A stretch of 5,906 nucleotides of DNA, taken from the NCBI GenBank assembly GCA_937925595.1, contig CALALQ010000472.1:1-5906 (forward strand). The letters run 5' to 3'. Both the position numbers and the translations under genes were made by a program. Position 1 is the first letter of the stretch. The number at the start of each line of letters is the position of its first letter. Positions 5,054-5,906 of the stretch are shown piece by piece. This DNA comes from an uncultured Demequina sp. (GTDB lineage Bacteria; Actinomycetota; Actinomycetes; Actinomycetales; Demequinaceae). The notes beneath the pieces were generated by a model. The model was not told the DNA's origin, ran no database searches, and saw only the letters and a program-made list of their open reading frames with translations.

Positions 5054-5850
5054 AGCGACTCCACCTGCGTCACCACCGGACCCAAGAATCGCTGTGCCAG
5101 CGTCGCGAAGCGCTCGCGCTCACCGGTGGCGAAGAAGCGGTGCTCGGCGACGTTATCCGTCGGAGCCTCGATGCCGCTCGCTGCGAGCGCGCGGTAGACG
5201 TCGATCGCGGTCTCCGTCGCGGAGTCCACGAGCGTTACGCCCTCTCCCATGACATAGCCGATAGCTCCGGCGAGCATCGGATAGTGGGTGCAGCCAAGGA
5301 TGACCGTGTCGACGTCCGCATCCTTGAGGGGAGCGAGATACTCGCGGGCCACCGAGACCACCTCGGGGCCGGAGGTGATGCCTGCCTCGACCAGCTCGAC
5401 GAACCGCGGACACGCCTGGCTCGTCACGCGGATGTCGGGGGCGCCCGCAAGCGCGTCGTCATAGGCGCCGGACGTCACCGTCGCGACCGTGCCGATCACT
5501 CCTACGCGACGGTTGCGCGACAGCGCCGCCGCGCGCCGCACCGCAGGCACGATCACCTCGACGACGGGCACTCCGCGTTCGCGGGAGAACCGCTCCCGCG
5601 CGTCGCGCAACACCGCCGCAGACGCCGTGTTGCACGCGATGACCAGGAGCTTCACTCCGTCGTCAACGAGCTGATCCATGATCGTCAGCGCGTGCCTGCG
5701 CACGTCGGCGATGGGCAGCGGGCCGTACGGGCCGTGGAGGGTGTCGCCCACGTAGTGGATCGACTCGTGGGGCATCATGTCCATCATCGCGCGGGCCACG
5801 GTGAGGCCGCCCACGCCCGAATCGAAGACGCCAATGGGTGCGTCAGACAT
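5050..5850 (-). CDS. murI: Glutamate racemase
   Basis: This is a 266-residue cytoplasmic enzyme that interconverts L- and D-glutamate without a cofactor and supplies D-glutamate for peptidoglycan precursors. The N-terminal [13 protein letters not shown] (6-18) carries Asp10 and Ser11. The two catalytic cysteines are Cys73 in ACNTAS and Cys187 in GCTHYP, with His189 alongside. [15 protein letters not shown] (33-47) is the substrate-site loop; the residue after GDT is Leu38, where I would expect Ala in most relatives. Length is typical. ATG 5850 has a strong GAGGAG ribosome binding site at 4-nt spacing. It overlaps the end of an upstream frame by 8 nt and overlaps the next gene's GTG by 4 nt, which indicates an operon with coupled translation. 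No promoter is visible inside the window, so transcription probably enters from upstream. Confidence 0.97.
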   Translation of the reverse strand: MSDAPIGVFDSGVGGLTVARAMMDMMPHESIHYVGDTLHGPYGPLPIADVRRHALTIMDQLVDDGVKLLVIACNTASAAVLRDARERFSRERGVPVVEVIVPAVRRAAALSRNRRVGVIGTVATVTSGAYDDALAGAPDIRVTSQACPRFVELVEAGITSGPEVVSVAREYLAPLKDADVDTVILGCTHYPMLAGAIGYVMGEGVTLVDSATETAIDVYRALAASGIEAPTDNVAEHRFFATGERERFATLAQRFLGPVVTQVESL

Positions 5851-5906
5851 CTGTCTCCTCAGTTCCGGCGACGTACTCCACGAGTGTCTCCTGCAGCCAC
5901 GTCAGC
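5843..5906 (-). CDS. C-terminal tail of an upstream gene, perhaps DUF2017 (partial)
   Basis: On the minus strand, the frame starting at 5905 reads 20 residues, [20 protein letters not shown], then TGA at 5845-5843. It overlaps the murI start by 8 nt and carries the murI ribosome binding site. One alternative frame also stays open for 15 codons but reads an Arg-rich, less protein-like sequence. The amphipathic [10 protein letters not shown] resembles the C-terminal helix I recall for actinobacterial DUF2017 proteins, which are often encoded just upstream of murI after clpS. With only 20 residues this assignment is tentative; that a coding tail is present is more likely than not. Confidence 0.5.
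   Translation of the reverse strand, partial: LTWLQETLVEYVAGTEETDV

Overview
The window is high-GC DNA with several GTG starts, 4-nt GTGA start/stop overlaps and a tRNA whose CCA is not encoded. It looks like chromosomal sequence from an actinobacterium, plausibly of the Micrococcales; the genus cannot be fixed from this sequence alone. The strongest clue is the minus-strand run murI - metallo-beta-lactamase-fold protein - rph - rdgB. This is the order known from actinobacteria, for example Rv1338-Rv1341 in Mycobacterium tuberculosis. A Nudix-like protein of the actinobacterial DUF4916 type supports the same placement.

Layout. Positions 1-291 (minus) hold the N-terminal part of a Cys4 zinc-ribbon protein that runs off the left edge. 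It diverges, across a 107-bp gap, from a BCP-type peroxiredoxin (399-869, plus) whose GTG start is probably leaderless. A tRNA-Leu(UAG) follows at 914-995. It is joined almost directly to a LysE-family membrane exporter (1011-1649) whose ribosome binding site begins 2 nt after the mature tRNA end. The 250-bp gap 1650-1899 lies between convergent genes and carries four copies of a short motif, two in each orientation, with 41-bp spacing within each pair; the gap ends in a strong hairpin. Then come thioredoxin (1900-2262, minus) and, divergent from it, the degenerate Nudix protein (2362-2904, plus). The Nudix gene converges on rdgB with a 4-nt stop-stop overlap. The rest of the window, 2901-5906 (minus), is one compact gene cluster: the tail of an upstream gene (perhaps DUF2017), murI, the MBL-fold protein, rph and rdgB. 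These genes overlap by 4-8 nt or are separated by only 24 nt.

How the genes fit together. The peroxiredoxin and thioredoxin are natural partners, since thioredoxin normally re-reduces BCP enzymes. The minus-strand cluster combines D-glutamate supply for peptidoglycan (MurI), a probable metal-dependent phosphodiesterase that may act on cyclic nucleotides (MBL), tRNA 3'-end trimming (RNase PH) and nucleotide-pool cleaning (RdgB). These are largely housekeeping functions tied by co-transcription rather than by one pathway. I see no mobile element, CRISPR array, phage gene or defence island, and no convincing new multi-gene system. The least explained items are the 41-bp-phased motif array, the degenerate Nudix box and the truncated zinc-ribbon protein.
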